From Acrasis kona (lineage: Eukaryota; Heterolobosea; Eutetramitea; Acrasida; Acrasidae): a stretch of DNA of 64,000 nt. This document shows positions 1 through 8,650 of this stretch, one piece after another. Below the pieces are notes generated by a model that saw only the letters and a list, made by a program, of their open reading frames with translations, ran no database searches and had not been told where the DNA came from. A program made the translations under genes and the position numbers. The stretch is taken from assembly GCA_026419775.2 (NCBI GenBank), contig JAOPGA020001371.1, positions 1 through 64,000 on the forward strand. Reading direction: 5' to 3'. How positions within the stretch are numbered: the stretch's first letter is position 1; each line of letters starts with the position of its first letter.

Positions 1-353
1 AACACTTTTCTTTTTCTTCTTTTCTTTGTTCTTAATGTTTGTCATGTTTGTTCCTGTTAAATCCAGATTGCGCTCCAGACCACTAGTGGGTAATATTAAC
101 TATGTGACAATATGTGTTGATAAAATCTTATAAATAAATGAACACTTCAATGACCAGATGGCCCCCTTCTTTGTTCTTTCAAAGTAAGGGAAATGCGGTA
201 CTTTATTGTATACACAAATGTCCAAAGACGCTGTATTTAATAAACATGCGCATGATCTAATTATGCTCTATTACCTGGCCCGAGCCTATTCTTTACTAAC
301 TCATCTATCTTAACACTGATATGTCGATATCAGAGCCTATTCTCTACTAACCT

Positions 354-776
354 TAATGCTAATACTTGATAGTCGATATTCGCTTTGTGCGCCCAAAATC
401 ATTTCAAATTACAGCTGGGTTTCCGCTAGTAATTGCCCAAAATTTCCACGTACAGCTGGGTTTCCGCTTGTAGGTGCCTAAAGTATATATACATCTTACA
501 GCTAGGTTTTCCGCTAGTAAGTGCCCCAAATATTTCTTTTCACGTACAGCTGGGTATCCGCTTGTAGGTGCCTAAATACATCTTACAGCTAGGTTTTCGC
601 ACGTAAGGTTCCTCTATAGTTGATCCGATCTATATAAAAGTGTTATACAATCAATGTAGAAGCCGCCCCTAGCGGCGAAGTGCCCTCAATACTATAGAGA
701 CGTGTTAGTGTATTCACACACTCCTGCACACAAGATGATCAACATGGTTGACTAAACCCGTTTTACAAACATTTGC
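354..776 (+). repeat. Dispersed promoter-like repeat, copy A
   Basis: About 420 bp that recurs in inverted orientation at 57649-58068 with only scattered differences. It holds about five degenerate tandem units of 38-48 bp, each starting with TACAGCTGGG or TACAGCTAGG and a CCGC core (about 410-610). A TATA-like TATATAAAAG lies at 631-640, followed by a GC-rich stem-loop (GCCGC/GCGGC, about 662-677). Both copies continue past an ATG near 735-744 into a short reading frame, LTKPVLQTFA, where homology stops. The organisation resembles the promoter and 5' leader of a mobile element or multicopy gene. Family not recognised. Confidence 0.8.
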
Positions 777-1288
777 TGAAGTGACTGTAACTCTTAACCA
801 CTCCACACATTTATTTGGCTCTGGGTTGACCGAAATTGACCTTAGAAAACACATTAAAATACGCTGGGGCATGGGTGCCCAAGTGACTTTTCAACATCTT
901 TTTTTCAATTTTTTTCGTTTATGTCAATTGTATGCATCGTTATAAGACTCAAAAAATTTGGGACCGAAGAAGAGTTAAATATCTTTTTGGTACCCACTAT
1001 TCGCCAGGAAAAATCAAAGCGATTGAATTTTTTTTTAAAAGCAAGTTTGGAGTAGTTATGAAAGAATAATTGGTGACGAGGAGATTAGGACTACTACTGA
1101 GCAAAGTGGTGCTTGCCGAACCTCAAATAAATATATACCTTTTTATACAATCTTCTGCTATATCGAATGTTTTTGTTCTGCTCCAAGAGTCACTATCGTC
1201 GCTCACAAACTTTATAAAGTATACAAAAACTAGTTTTCAATTTGTTCACATGAATATTGTATTTACTGCTCCGATTATACATTGTCCG
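777..1288. other. Gene-poor stretch, possible decayed coding remnant
   Basis: No gene recognised. A frame on the plus strand at 947-1069 reads like coding sequence (TQKIWDRRRVKYLFGTHY and onward, ending in a stop), but it has no start and no recognised domain. It may be a remnant of whatever followed the repeat copy. The rest is AT-rich, with homopolymer runs. Confidence 0.3.
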
Positions 1289-2032
1289 CTACAGTATCAA
1301 GCATTTGTTTGTTCTACGTTCAAGGCCAACGTATAAATCTGATAAGAATCTTGAGTTACGATACTGTTGTTCAAGCTTGCTCTTCAGATTGGTAACTATG
1401 AAAGTCCTCCATTTCTTTTTACCCTTGAATTTGCAAGTGCCTTTAGTTACTTCATGTACAAGATGGCTTTGTTGATGGAAGCAGCAGTATTGAAGTTGGT
1501 CTGGTTGTGGAAGGTCAATTTTCGACCAAAACAAAGAGTACATGTCGTTTTCGTTGCCCGGTATACTGCTCTTTAAATTGGTTGCTGCTACAAGTCTCAA
1601 TTGTGCAGACACACCAACCGCTGATTTTTTGCTCATGTATCCAAACATCATAACAAAAACCATTGCAAGTAGAAGCATGAACATGTTTGCTCGGAGAGGA
1701 ATGTCTACAACTTTGGCTTTGGTACTCTTGAAACTATCATCTTGTTTGAACAATGACCAAGGTTTTGAAATTGTGGCACTCTCTTTCAAGTATTTGAAAA
1801 ATAATGAGCACTTCTCTTCGTTTGTTAATGTAACTGGTGTGGATGAACGCACATCCTCGTCAGATTCGGACTGGTTTATTACACTGCCGCCAAATGCATC
1901 ATCATCGCTTGTTTCTTCGTTACTTTGATCCTGTAGTTGATTAGGTGATGTGTTGGTGTTGTTGATTTTCCTCTTCTTTCTATCTTCCCTTGATATATAG
2001 TGCGTAACGAGTACAACGTTGAGGTTAGAGAT
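1289..2032 (-). CDS. Hypothetical single-pass membrane protein, 5' end unresolved
   Basis: An open frame of about 247 codons on the minus strand between stops. The N-terminal part is basic (REDRKKRK), then Asn/Ser/Asp/Glu-rich (SNEETSDDD, SESDED), which suggests a cytosolic tail. One hydrophobic segment (ANMFMLLLAMVFVMMFGYM, encoded about 1630-1690) would make it a type II or tail-proximal membrane protein. A Cys/His-containing, basic C-terminal region follows. No ATG lies upstream of the membrane segment in this frame, so the start is probably in an upstream exon across a short intron. Antisense frames are shorter. No family recognised. The coordinates give the open frame, not a defined CDS. 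Confidence 0.45.
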   Translation of the reverse strand: MSNLNVVLVTHYISREDRKKRKINNTNTSPNQLQDQSNEETSDDDAFGGSVINQSESDEDVRSSTPVTLTNEEKCSLFFKYLKESATISKPWSLFKQDDSFKSTKAKVVDIPLRANMFMLLLAMVFVMMFGYMSKKSAVGVSAQLRLVAATNLKSSIPGNENDMYSLFWSKIDLPQPDQLQYCCFHQQSHLVHEVTKGTCKFKGKKKWRTFIVTNLKSKLEQQYRNSRFLSDLYVGLERRTNKCLIL

Positions 2033-2087
2033 TCAATCCTCTTGATTTTATATCAATGGATACGGATACGGATGGGATTCTTACAAT

Positions 2088-2146
2088 TGGGATGGGATAG
2101 GATACGGATGGGATTCTTACAATCATCCGTATCCTATCCCATCCCA
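2088..2146. repeat. Perfect 23-bp hairpin with direct-repeat flank
   Basis: The arm at 2088-2110 is perfectly complementary to 2124-2146, with a 13-nt loop (GGATTCTTACAAT). The loop plus part of the left arm also occurs as a direct repeat just upstream (GGATACGGATGGGATTCTTA, around 2064-2086). It sits between divergently oriented genes, about 150 bp upstream of the phosphatase start. It could be a cruciform or hairpin transcript, a structured element, or a small-RNA precursor. No family match recognised. Confidence 0.75.
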
Positions 2147-2296
2147 TCCGTAAGGTGCTCTATTGACAAGATTTTAAATCCTTTGATTCTTTGAACGTTA
2201 GATATAAAAATTTTGTAAGCTACCCAATCTGCGTTCGTGTATGAAATTGAAGTGGTCAATCAAAAAAAGTTGACTAGTCAATTCTTCTGATCACAA

Positions 2297-3625
2297 ATGC
2301 AAGCGCACTTCATTATTGTTATATTATTAGGATCGTTGGTGTTCCATGCGCTATGTAACAGAGTTATAGTCAAAACAAACAAATCAACGCCAGAACAAGT
2401 TCATGTCACATACGGAGCCAATGCCAATCAATACGTAGTCAGCTGGGTAACATTTGACACCGATATAGCCAGCACACCCAGCGTTGTTCACTATGGAACA
2501 GACTCATCTTGTTCCGAATCTAAAGAAATTTCAACACCCTTCCTATTCAACGAGGTGCGTTGCAAGACAAATAGAATGATGCACAATGTGGTCATCAACG
2601 TGCCCACATCAAAGAGAATTTATTACAAAATTACCAACAATGGTGTGGAATCTGGTGTGTACAACTTTATTGCAATAGACAGACAAGATAAAAAAAGGCC
2701 CCTCACTGTCTCCATCTTTGGTGACATGACATCAAAACCATTCGTAAATATTTCAAGCGTGGACCAATTAATACGAGATACACAAACCAACACACACGAC
2801 CTAGTAGTACACTATGGAGACATTGCATACAATCTATATTCAGATTGTGACCAAAGAGGAGATGGGTACATGAGAATTGCAGAGGGCATACATGCGTGGG
2901 TACCTTACATTTATGGAGTTGGAAATCACGAATCAGACACAAACTACGACTACAAATCCTACCTTAACCGCTTTGCGGGTAATTCACATTTATCTATCGC
3001 ATCAAAATCATCGTCCATTCGATGGCTATCATTCAACGTACAACTCGTACATTTCGTAATGATTGACACTGATGCATGGGTTTACCCCGAAATATACCCA
3101 TTATGCAACCCACAATTAGAGTGGTTGCGCAGTGATTTGGCCAGCGTGAACAGAACGAATACCCCTTGGGTCATTGTAACTGGTCACAGGGCAATGTATT
3201 GTACCAAGAATACAGATGGCGAATGTAATTCTGAAGCAGAGGCCATTAGAGTGGGCGTTGATGGTGTTTGTGCGGGTGTGGAGGAGCTATTGCTTGAATA
3301 TGGGGTGGATGTTTATTTCTCTGGTCACACTCATCATTACATGAGGAATTGGCCTGTAAAGAGGGGTAAACTCATGCAAAAGGATTATGTGAATCCAAAG
3401 GCACCTATTCATGTTCAGTCGGGAATTGCTGGTGTGGATTGGCATGATGATTTTGAGTTGCCCATGAAGGACATTGATGCCTTTAGAGATATGTCTTATA
3501 AGACTGGTTTTGGCAGGCTTGTGGTGCGTGATGAAACCAATTTGTCCTTTTATCAAATTGACGCGTCTGGCAATGTGTATGATTCATTTGACGTGACTCA
3601 AGAAAAGCATGCAAGGTTTGATTAA
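2297..3625 (+). CDS. Secreted purple acid phosphatase-like metallophosphoesterase
   Basis: 442 aa. The N-terminus is a signal peptide (hydrophobic core IIVILLGSLVFHAL, then Cys-Asn), so the enzyme should enter the secretory pathway or lysosome. A fibronectin-like N-terminal domain (about residues 25-125) precedes a calcineurin-like metallophosphatase domain. Metal-binding motifs are in order: GDMT (about 141), GDIAY (about 173), GNHE (about 208), VTGHR (about 294) and GHTHHY (about 345). This is the standard purple acid phosphatase set, which coordinates a di-metal Fe/Zn or Fe/Mn centre and hydrolyses phosphomonoesters at acid pH. Length fits plant and protist enzymes. There is no intron. The first motif has Thr where Gly is usual. 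The natural substrate is unknown. Confidence 0.9.
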   Translation: MQAHFIIVILLGSLVFHALCNRVIVKTNKSTPEQVHVTYGANANQYVVSWVTFDTDIASTPSVVHYGTDSSCSESKEISTPFLFNEVRCKTNRMMHNVVINVPTSKRIYYKITNNGVESGVYNFIAIDRQDKKRPLTVSIFGDMTSKPFVNISSVDQLIRDTQTNTHDLVVHYGDIAYNLYSDCDQRGDGYMRIAEGIHAWVPYIYGVGNHESDTNYDYKSYLNRFAGNSHLSIASKSSSIRWLSFNVQLVHFVMIDTDAWVYPEIYPLCNPQLEWLRSDLASVNRTNTPWVIVTGHRAMYCTKNTDGECNSEAEAIRVGVDGVCAGVEELLLEYGVDVYFSGHTHHYMRNWPVKRGKLMQKDYVNPKAPIHVQSGIAGVDWHDDFELPMKDIDAFRDMSYKTGFGRLVVRDETNLSFYQIDASGNVYDSFDVTQEKHARFD

Positions 3626-3840
3626 AAGTTGTCATGAATGCAATAAAATACCGTCTAGTTTTAATTTTTAAATCAACATTCGTGTATTTTTACTTGTTGA
3701 CTAACCCATCATTATGCAGTCACAAGTGAAACTGGAACGTTACATTTTAGTCAACCAATAAATTGAAGGTGAGATCACATTGAAAAAAAGGTGTGCAATA
3801 AGCTAACCCTTGTAACAGAAGGTCAGTTACAATCATATCC

Positions 3841-6435
3841 ATGAACGCTAGCGGTATGAACAGTTCCACCACATCGACCACGAGAGAGCTCCCCATAGTT
3901 GATTTTTTAAACGGTTTTCACAGCCAATATGACGGGCATCTACGCTCAGTCCTTCAAAACAACAGAAACAAAATAAATGATAAAGGATTCAAAGTACTAC
4001 ACCCATCAAAGATTGGTGCGAATGGTCGCAAGAAGCGAGGAAAGAGTAAGCAAGGAAAAAGTTATTTTTCTAGGCCAAGCTCATTTAATGCCCTTCTACA
4101 ACCATCGCTACACGGACTAACCTCTGCTTACTTGGACTTTGATGATGAAGAGAGCGAAGAAGAAAAAGTGACTGCTCTCAACAATGTTGAACAGCGAGCT
4201 CAAAATTTACGCAAAATGATTCCAAGAAAGAAGAAGGTCATCTACCGCATAAAATCAAGCAAGAAGGGAGATAAAGTAAGAACAAGAAAGACAATGAACA
4301 CGGTCACCCTCATTCCCACTCCACATTTGAGCGAAGGCGTTCCAGAGTATAGATTTGTTGCACCAGCCAACATTAACACCACGCCACTACGCGAAAGTAA
4401 AGAATTAACCCAACCAAGAGAGTTCGCCTCCGAAAAGGATTTGGATCTATTTACGCTTCATCAAAAGGTGGACGCAACGCAAAGCACCAACGAAAGAGTG
4501 CAGCGCCATTTTGAACACATTAGTAGCGACTTGGCCTCTCAGATGGAAACACAAGAAGAAGACCGTCTTATCACCACCATCATGGAAGTATATGCAGGCG
4601 CAGACAACAAGTCAGAAATCATCCAAACCATCGCCAAGCACATTCAACAGCGCAGAAATGACGAAAACATTACCTTACAGCAAATACAAGAAGGCATAGA
4701 GCACAAGTTACAAGAAATGGCCAAGAGTGATTCTGATCCAAGACTAGCTGCCATCAACAGAAAAGGCAATCAATTCAGCATCCAAGATGCATGGAAGACT
4801 TTTGATTCCCTATTCTGCATCAAGTGCAAGGTGTACGATTGTCATCGTCATTCCCATCAACGTCCCCTTCAACCACGTGTCATTGTGGAGATTGTAGATC
4901 GCGACAGAGTGCACGCTCTATTAGGTAAAATGTTGGAATTACAAACAGTTCAACACATGGTATGCAGCGTGGACTGCTACAAGACTCCATCCCAAGATCA
5001 CTTGGTCAACCCAGACGACTCCCCATGGAGCGAAGACGAAAACATTTTACTTTTAAGAAGCATTCAAGTTTTGGGAGAAGAATTGCAACAGGCCGTCGGA
5101 GCCGTCGATCCATTCTGTGCATTGGCAGCACCAGCCGTCATCTCATGTGCAGTGCCAAGGACATGTCGTCAAGTCAAGGAACACTTGGTGAGATGGTTCA
5201 GAGAACATCAACCATCAGCTGATACATCAAACGCGACCACTCAGGACCAGTCAGCAACAGCAACAACAACATTGACGAGTTCGGAAAACACAAGCGAAAA
5301 CGCATCAGCACCAGAAGCAACATTAACGACGGATGGACCAGGAGATAATACATTGGTAGCCACCACACAAGCAGGAGATGGAGATGCAGTGATGGAGGAG
5401 GAGAAAAAGAAGGAGGAGGCGCAGCAATATGCAAAGTTGGAATCTAATGAGATGGTGGTGGATGAGTCGGTTAGTCATTTGCCTCATGACTATGTTCCAT
5501 GTAAATGTGTCTCCCATGCGAGCGGAAGTGTTGATGCGGAAGGTAATTTGCAGGAGAAGAGTGCTTGTGAGGATTCTTCTTGTTCATGTACGCTTACATT
5601 AAATTATTGTACCAAATGGTGCTCTGATGCACAGTGTTCGAACATGGTGAATGGTGTTCAGTATAATCATTGTAAAATGTTCTTTGCTGGCTGTCAATGC
5701 ATGAATGCTTGTCACATTAGCGAATGTCCATGTCTTCAACACGGTCACGAATGTGATCCTAATGTTTGTGTTTCTTGTGATTCCCTGCACATTCATTGTC
5801 CAAATCGTTCTCTACAACGATCTCAAGGCAAGAAGGTTGCCGTTGTTAGGGTTTGGTCCAAATGTTCGTTGAACGAGCATGACACTGAGCCGTTGGCCAA
5901 GAACAAGTACGTCAGCATGTTGATGGAGAAGTGTCTTCAAGGTGACTTGATCTGCGAGTTGACCGGAGAATTGTTGTCCAGACAGGAATTGTCGAGAAGA
6001 GAAATTCTAAGAGGCTCAAGCAACATACCAACATGTGATTTGACCCGTGAGAGTGTGATTGATCAATACTACATGAGTGACGCTCGTGCAAGATACTTGA
6101 GGACCAGCAGTGACTCTTTATCAAGCAACGTAGAGTTGCGCGAGATGTACGTGTGTGGCGACTATAGGTTGGGTGTGTACGCCAAACAAGATATTCCATC
6201 TTGTACCGAATTAGTTCTTGATGTTAGTCAGGAGAACAATAGATATGTCAAGTTGGCATCCTTGTACAAGTCTCAACCATCAGTCCCTCCTGATGAAGAG
6301 ATGGTGGAGGATAAACCAAACAAGCGCAAGAAGAACGCTCCTAAAAAATTAGATATTGTAACCACCGTTGTTCCTGAGGAGGGAGTGAGTGCTGAAGACG
6401 AGGCAATGAACAATATTGTGGTATCACAGGATTAA
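3841..6435 (+). CDS. E(z)/EZH-like Polycomb protein with degenerate SET domain
   Basis: 864 aa, intronless. The E(z) order is clear: a long N-terminal region, an MCSS-like motif LFCIKCKVYDCH (about 326; compare the LFCRRCFKYDC type in EZH), a SANT/Myb domain (about 392-470), an acidic low-complexity linker, then a CXC (pre-SET) zinc-cluster domain (about 582-650; YCTKWC, GCQC, HECDPNVCVSC). E(z) is the H3K27 methyltransferase of PRC2. Here the following SET-like region (about 663-795) aligns only in framework: TGELLSRQELSRRE and GDYRLGVYAKQDIPSCTEL are present. The GWG motif, the RF-NHS-PNC motif (here RYLRTSSDS) and the terminal Asp-Tyr (here DVS) are missing. That predicts loss of AdoMet binding and catalysis. 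A lysine-rich tail follows. It is probably a scaffold or regulatory paralogue of an active E(z) elsewhere. Confidence 0.88.
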   Translation: MNASGMNSSTTSTTRELPIVDFLNGFHSQYDGHLRSVLQNNRNKINDKGFKVLHPSKIGANGRKKRGKSKQGKSYFSRPSSFNALLQPSLHGLTSAYLDFDDEESEEEKVTALNNVEQRAQNLRKMIPRKKKVIYRIKSSKKGDKVRTRKTMNTVTLIPTPHLSEGVPEYRFVAPANINTTPLRESKELTQPREFASEKDLDLFTLHQKVDATQSTNERVQRHFEHISSDLASQMETQEEDRLITTIMEVYAGADNKSEIIQTIAKHIQQRRNDENITLQQIQEGIEHKLQEMAKSDSDPRLAAINRKGNQFSIQDAWKTFDSLFCIKCKVYDCHRHSHQRPLQPRVIVEIVDRDRVHALLGKMLELQTVQHMVCSVDCYKTPSQDHLVNPDDSPWSEDENILLLRSIQVLGEELQQAVGAVDPFCALAAPAVISCAVPRTCRQVKEHLVRWFREHQPSADTSNATTQDQSATATTTLTSSENTSENASAPEATLTTDGPGDNTLVATTQAGDGDAVMEEEKKKEEAQQYAKLESNEMVVDESVSHLPHDYVPCKCVSHASGSVDAEGNLQEKSACEDSSCSCTLTLNYCTKWCSDAQCSNMVNGVQYNHCKMFFAGCQCMNACHISECPCLQHGHECDPNVCVSCDSLHIHCPNRSLQRSQGKKVAVVRVWSKCSLNEHDTEPLAKNKYVSMLMEKCLQGDLICELTGELLSRQELSRREILRGSSNIPTCDLTRESVIDQYYMSDARARYLRTSSDSLSSNVELREMYVCGDYRLGVYAKQDIPSCTELVLDVSQENNRYVKLASLYKSQPSVPPDEEMVEDKPNKRKKNAPKKLDIVTTVVPEEGVSAEDEAMNNIVVSQD

Positions 6436-6527
6436 TAAATTTATTTTTTTATGAGCCCGTTGTAAATCTTGTATGGACAAATTAAGACAATTTATTTACA
6501 GTTGTACGTATCCAATAAATTCTTCAC

Positions 6528-7126
6528 ATGGCAGTGGCAAGGTTTTTGCACTTTGTCGTGCTAGCTTTACTGTTTGTTGCGGCATTCTCACAAGTAGGTG
6601 ATTTTTTTAGCCTCATTTAACCATTTAATAGTCGGACACGAACAATATTGATGCCATCTACTCTGAGTTCAATTCCATGCTTCTCCAATACGAGATTACC
6701 TCTCAAGTATCAGGAGCTGTACTTATACAAAATCAAACCAGCGCCGTCTATAATTATGCTAGCTCTATATCAAACTATTATTGGGTTTTGGAACAGAAGC
6801 GTTGTGCTTGCAAAGCCTATGGTGACTCTGCTTCCAAGTTCCAGTGTATTGATTCATACGTAGCTACCGACCTCAAGCAAACCACTCAGAGTTGTTCAGT
6901 TTGTTTGGGAGCATTCCAATTCTATCAAAGACAGGCTGCCTCTGGATCGTGCGTGGATGTTCTTTTGGGAAACATATGCAGTCCATTCATGAAGGCTGCT
7001 TCTTCCATCAAGGTTGCGTGCGTGTCAATTGTTAACTCACTTTGCGGCGACAAGATTGACACTTTTGCTCCTGCTCAATCTGCATCACAATTCTGTATCA
7101 ACAATTCATACTGCAAATCTTCCTAA
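6528..7126 (+). CDS. Small secreted cysteine-rich protein (one 38-nt intron)
   Basis: About 186 aa from two exons, 6528-6593 and 6632-7126. The 38-nt intron 6594-6631 starts GTAGGT and ends ATAG, and joins in frame. Exon 1 encodes a signal peptide (MAVARF, then a Leu/Val/Ala-rich core, ending AAFSQ). The mature part has about a dozen Cys, including CAC, CSVC and C-x4-C pairs, so it is likely disulphide-bonded and secreted. There are N-glycosylation-type NQT and NNS sites. No family recognised, and function is unknown. It follows the E(z)-like gene by about 90 bp in the same direction. Confidence 0.7.
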
Positions 7127-7175
7127 ATCTTTAGGTGTACAACAGTAACAGTAGTAAATTATATTATCAAAATGT

Positions 7176-7715
7176 TTATTTGTTAGTAATAATATTTTTG
7201 TGTCCACACTTTTTACATGTCCTCTTTTCGTCACTTTGATAGTATCCTTCTATTACAGGCTTCAGTTGCTTTCCAAGATCTTTGCAGTGGAATCCCTCTT
7301 GATACACAATCTCTCTACACTTATCGTTATCACAGTACCATCTCAAATAATCAACATCGCTTTCATTCCTCTCCAGCTCGATTACGAGGCCAAGCGTATC
7401 AGCAACACGCTGTGGTGAATGTGGTATTCTAGCAGGTAGACAGAACATCTCTCCTTCCTTGATCACGATGTCTTTGAATTCAACACGATCTACAACTGTT
7501 GGGTCAACAATGCGCAACACCATATCTCCTTTGAGTTGATGGAAATACTCCTCGTGCTCTTCAACGTGAAAATCTGTTCTTTGATTAGGTCCAGATATTA
7601 CTTGCACTTTAAGTTCACCATTGTACATTAGTGCATTCCCGACTGGGGGTTGTAACTTTTGCTTGTGTTCTTCCACCCACTTCCAGAAATCATGAACCTT
7701 CGGTACCTCTGTCAT
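7176..7715 (-). CDS. HAAO: 3-hydroxyanthranilate 3,4-dioxygenase
   Basis: 179 aa from the ATG at 7715 (MTEVPKVHDFW). Cupin-fold Fe(II) dioxygenase of the kynurenine pathway, which opens the ring of 3-hydroxyanthranilate on the way to quinolinate and NAD. Visible active-site residues: Arg and His in RTDFH, the Glu ligand six residues on (HVEEHEE), His and Arg in IPHSPQR, and a downstream Glu in VIELER. The C-terminus keeps two Cys pairs (C-x4-C in CDNDKC, and CKKC), like the rubredoxin-like second metal site of bacterial and fungal enzymes. The shorter-chain architecture matches those rather than the long bicupin animal form. The start is only 42 bp from a divergent gene, so a promoter is probably shared. 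Confidence 0.93.
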   Translation of the reverse strand: MTEVPKVHDFWKWVEEHKQKLQPPVGNALMYNGELKVQVISGPNQRTDFHVEEHEEYFHQLKGDMVLRIVDPTVVDRVEFKDIVIKEGEMFCLPARIPHSPQRVADTLGLVIELERNESDVDYLRWYCDNDKCREIVYQEGFHCKDLGKQLKPVIEGYYQSDEKRTCKKCGHKNIITNK

Positions 7716-7757
7716 ATTTATAAATTCTTTACAACACAAAAGAAGATACACGTGGAC
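7716..7757. promoter_or_regulatory. 42-bp bidirectional intergenic region
   Basis: The ATGs of the dioxygenase (minus) and the tail-anchored protein (plus) are separated by 42 bp. Core promoter elements must therefore lie within these bases or extend into the opposite coding sequence. No TATA box or other motif stands out. Confidence 0.5.
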
Positions 7758-8570
7758 ATGTCTGTGTCTTGGTTGGATTCGATACTGTTTTTTACAGACA
7801 AGAATAAGAAGAGGAGGTTACTAAAACTGTGGCTAGATCATCTTTCGTTAGATGCTACAGTAACAAATGACTGCTTTAATGAAGATTTTCAAAAATATTT
7901 GATTAGAGAAAAGGCCGCAGTACAACAGATTATTGATAACACGATTGATAACTTTGGTGTGGCAAACATAAAAGATGTGGACCCCAACATCATCGTCCTA
8001 TACGAGAACGCGATCCAAGATTCATCTCTATCCAATGTAAAGGAAACCTTAAAGAAGAACATTCAAGAGGACCCTGCCAAAAAAGTCAGCTCATTCCTAG
8101 AGCTCACAAGCTTCACTGGCTCCAGACAGCACCAATATGACATTAGGAATCCAGTTTTGTTATCAGTCCATTCAACAAGCCAAGGCCAAACCATTCTGCC
8201 ACAAAAGCACAAAGCACTGCTAATAGGCAAGGCCAAACTTACGACAGAGCAATATGCCTTGGCAGAGCTCATCATGTCACAAGTCATCATAGACATATCA
8301 AAAGACTTTTACGAAAAAGTCCTGTTCACACGCATTAAGGCCGACCAGACTGCCACTGCTGACATTCATGACAAGTTGAAAAAGATATTCAACGACAAGT
8401 TGGTAAACCAAAGCATGGACGTACAAAAGTTAAGAATAAGGAAGATTGGAAGGGAGGATCTGGACATTTTCGAAGCAGACAAACAAGAGGATCCAACAGT
8501 CACCTACCTAACCAACATTTTGACCACCATCATGGTTGGCTTTTTAATTTACAAGGTGTTCGCAAAGTGA
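7758..8570 (+). CDS. Hypothetical tail-anchored membrane protein
   Basis: 270 aa from the ATG at 7758 (MSVSWLDSILFF). The body is mostly predicted helical and charged. The C-terminus is a single hydrophobic segment (YLTNILTTIMVGFLIYKVF) followed by Ala-Lys, the classic tail-anchor layout for insertion into ER, mitochondrial outer or peroxisomal membrane, with the soluble domain in the cytosol. No catalytic motif or named family recognised. It is divergent from the dioxygenase and convergent with the BRCT gene, with about 80 bp between stops. Confidence 0.7.
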   Translation: MSVSWLDSILFFTDKNKKRRLLKLWLDHLSLDATVTNDCFNEDFQKYLIREKAAVQQIIDNTIDNFGVANIKDVDPNIIVLYENAIQDSSLSNVKETLKKNIQEDPAKKVSSFLELTSFTGSRQHQYDIRNPVLLSVHSTSQGQTILPQKHKALLIGKAKLTTEQYALAELIMSQVIIDISKDFYEKVLFTRIKADQTATADIHDKLKKIFNDKLVNQSMDVQKLRIRKIGREDLDIFEADKQEDPTVTYLTNILTTIMVGFLIYKVFAK

Positions 8571-8650
8571 AATAATAAACAACACAAAAAATTACTTGTT
8601 AAAATTTGTTATTATTTTGCATATAGGTTACACTTTGTTACAAACCGAAC

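Noticed and set aside
748-945. A 65-codon frame after repeat copy A as a gene
   Set aside because: Only its first ten residues are shared with copy B; the remainder lacks coding character and has no ATG.
1542-1928. A 128-codon plus-strand frame opposite the membrane protein
   Set aside because: Shorter than the minus frame and without domain or start context. The minus strand carries a coherent membrane protein.
1990-2060. A tRNA-like stretch (TTCAATCCTC with flanking TTGATATA/TATATCAA complementarity)
   Set aside because: The T-arm does not pair properly, and no D-arm or anticodon arm can be formed.
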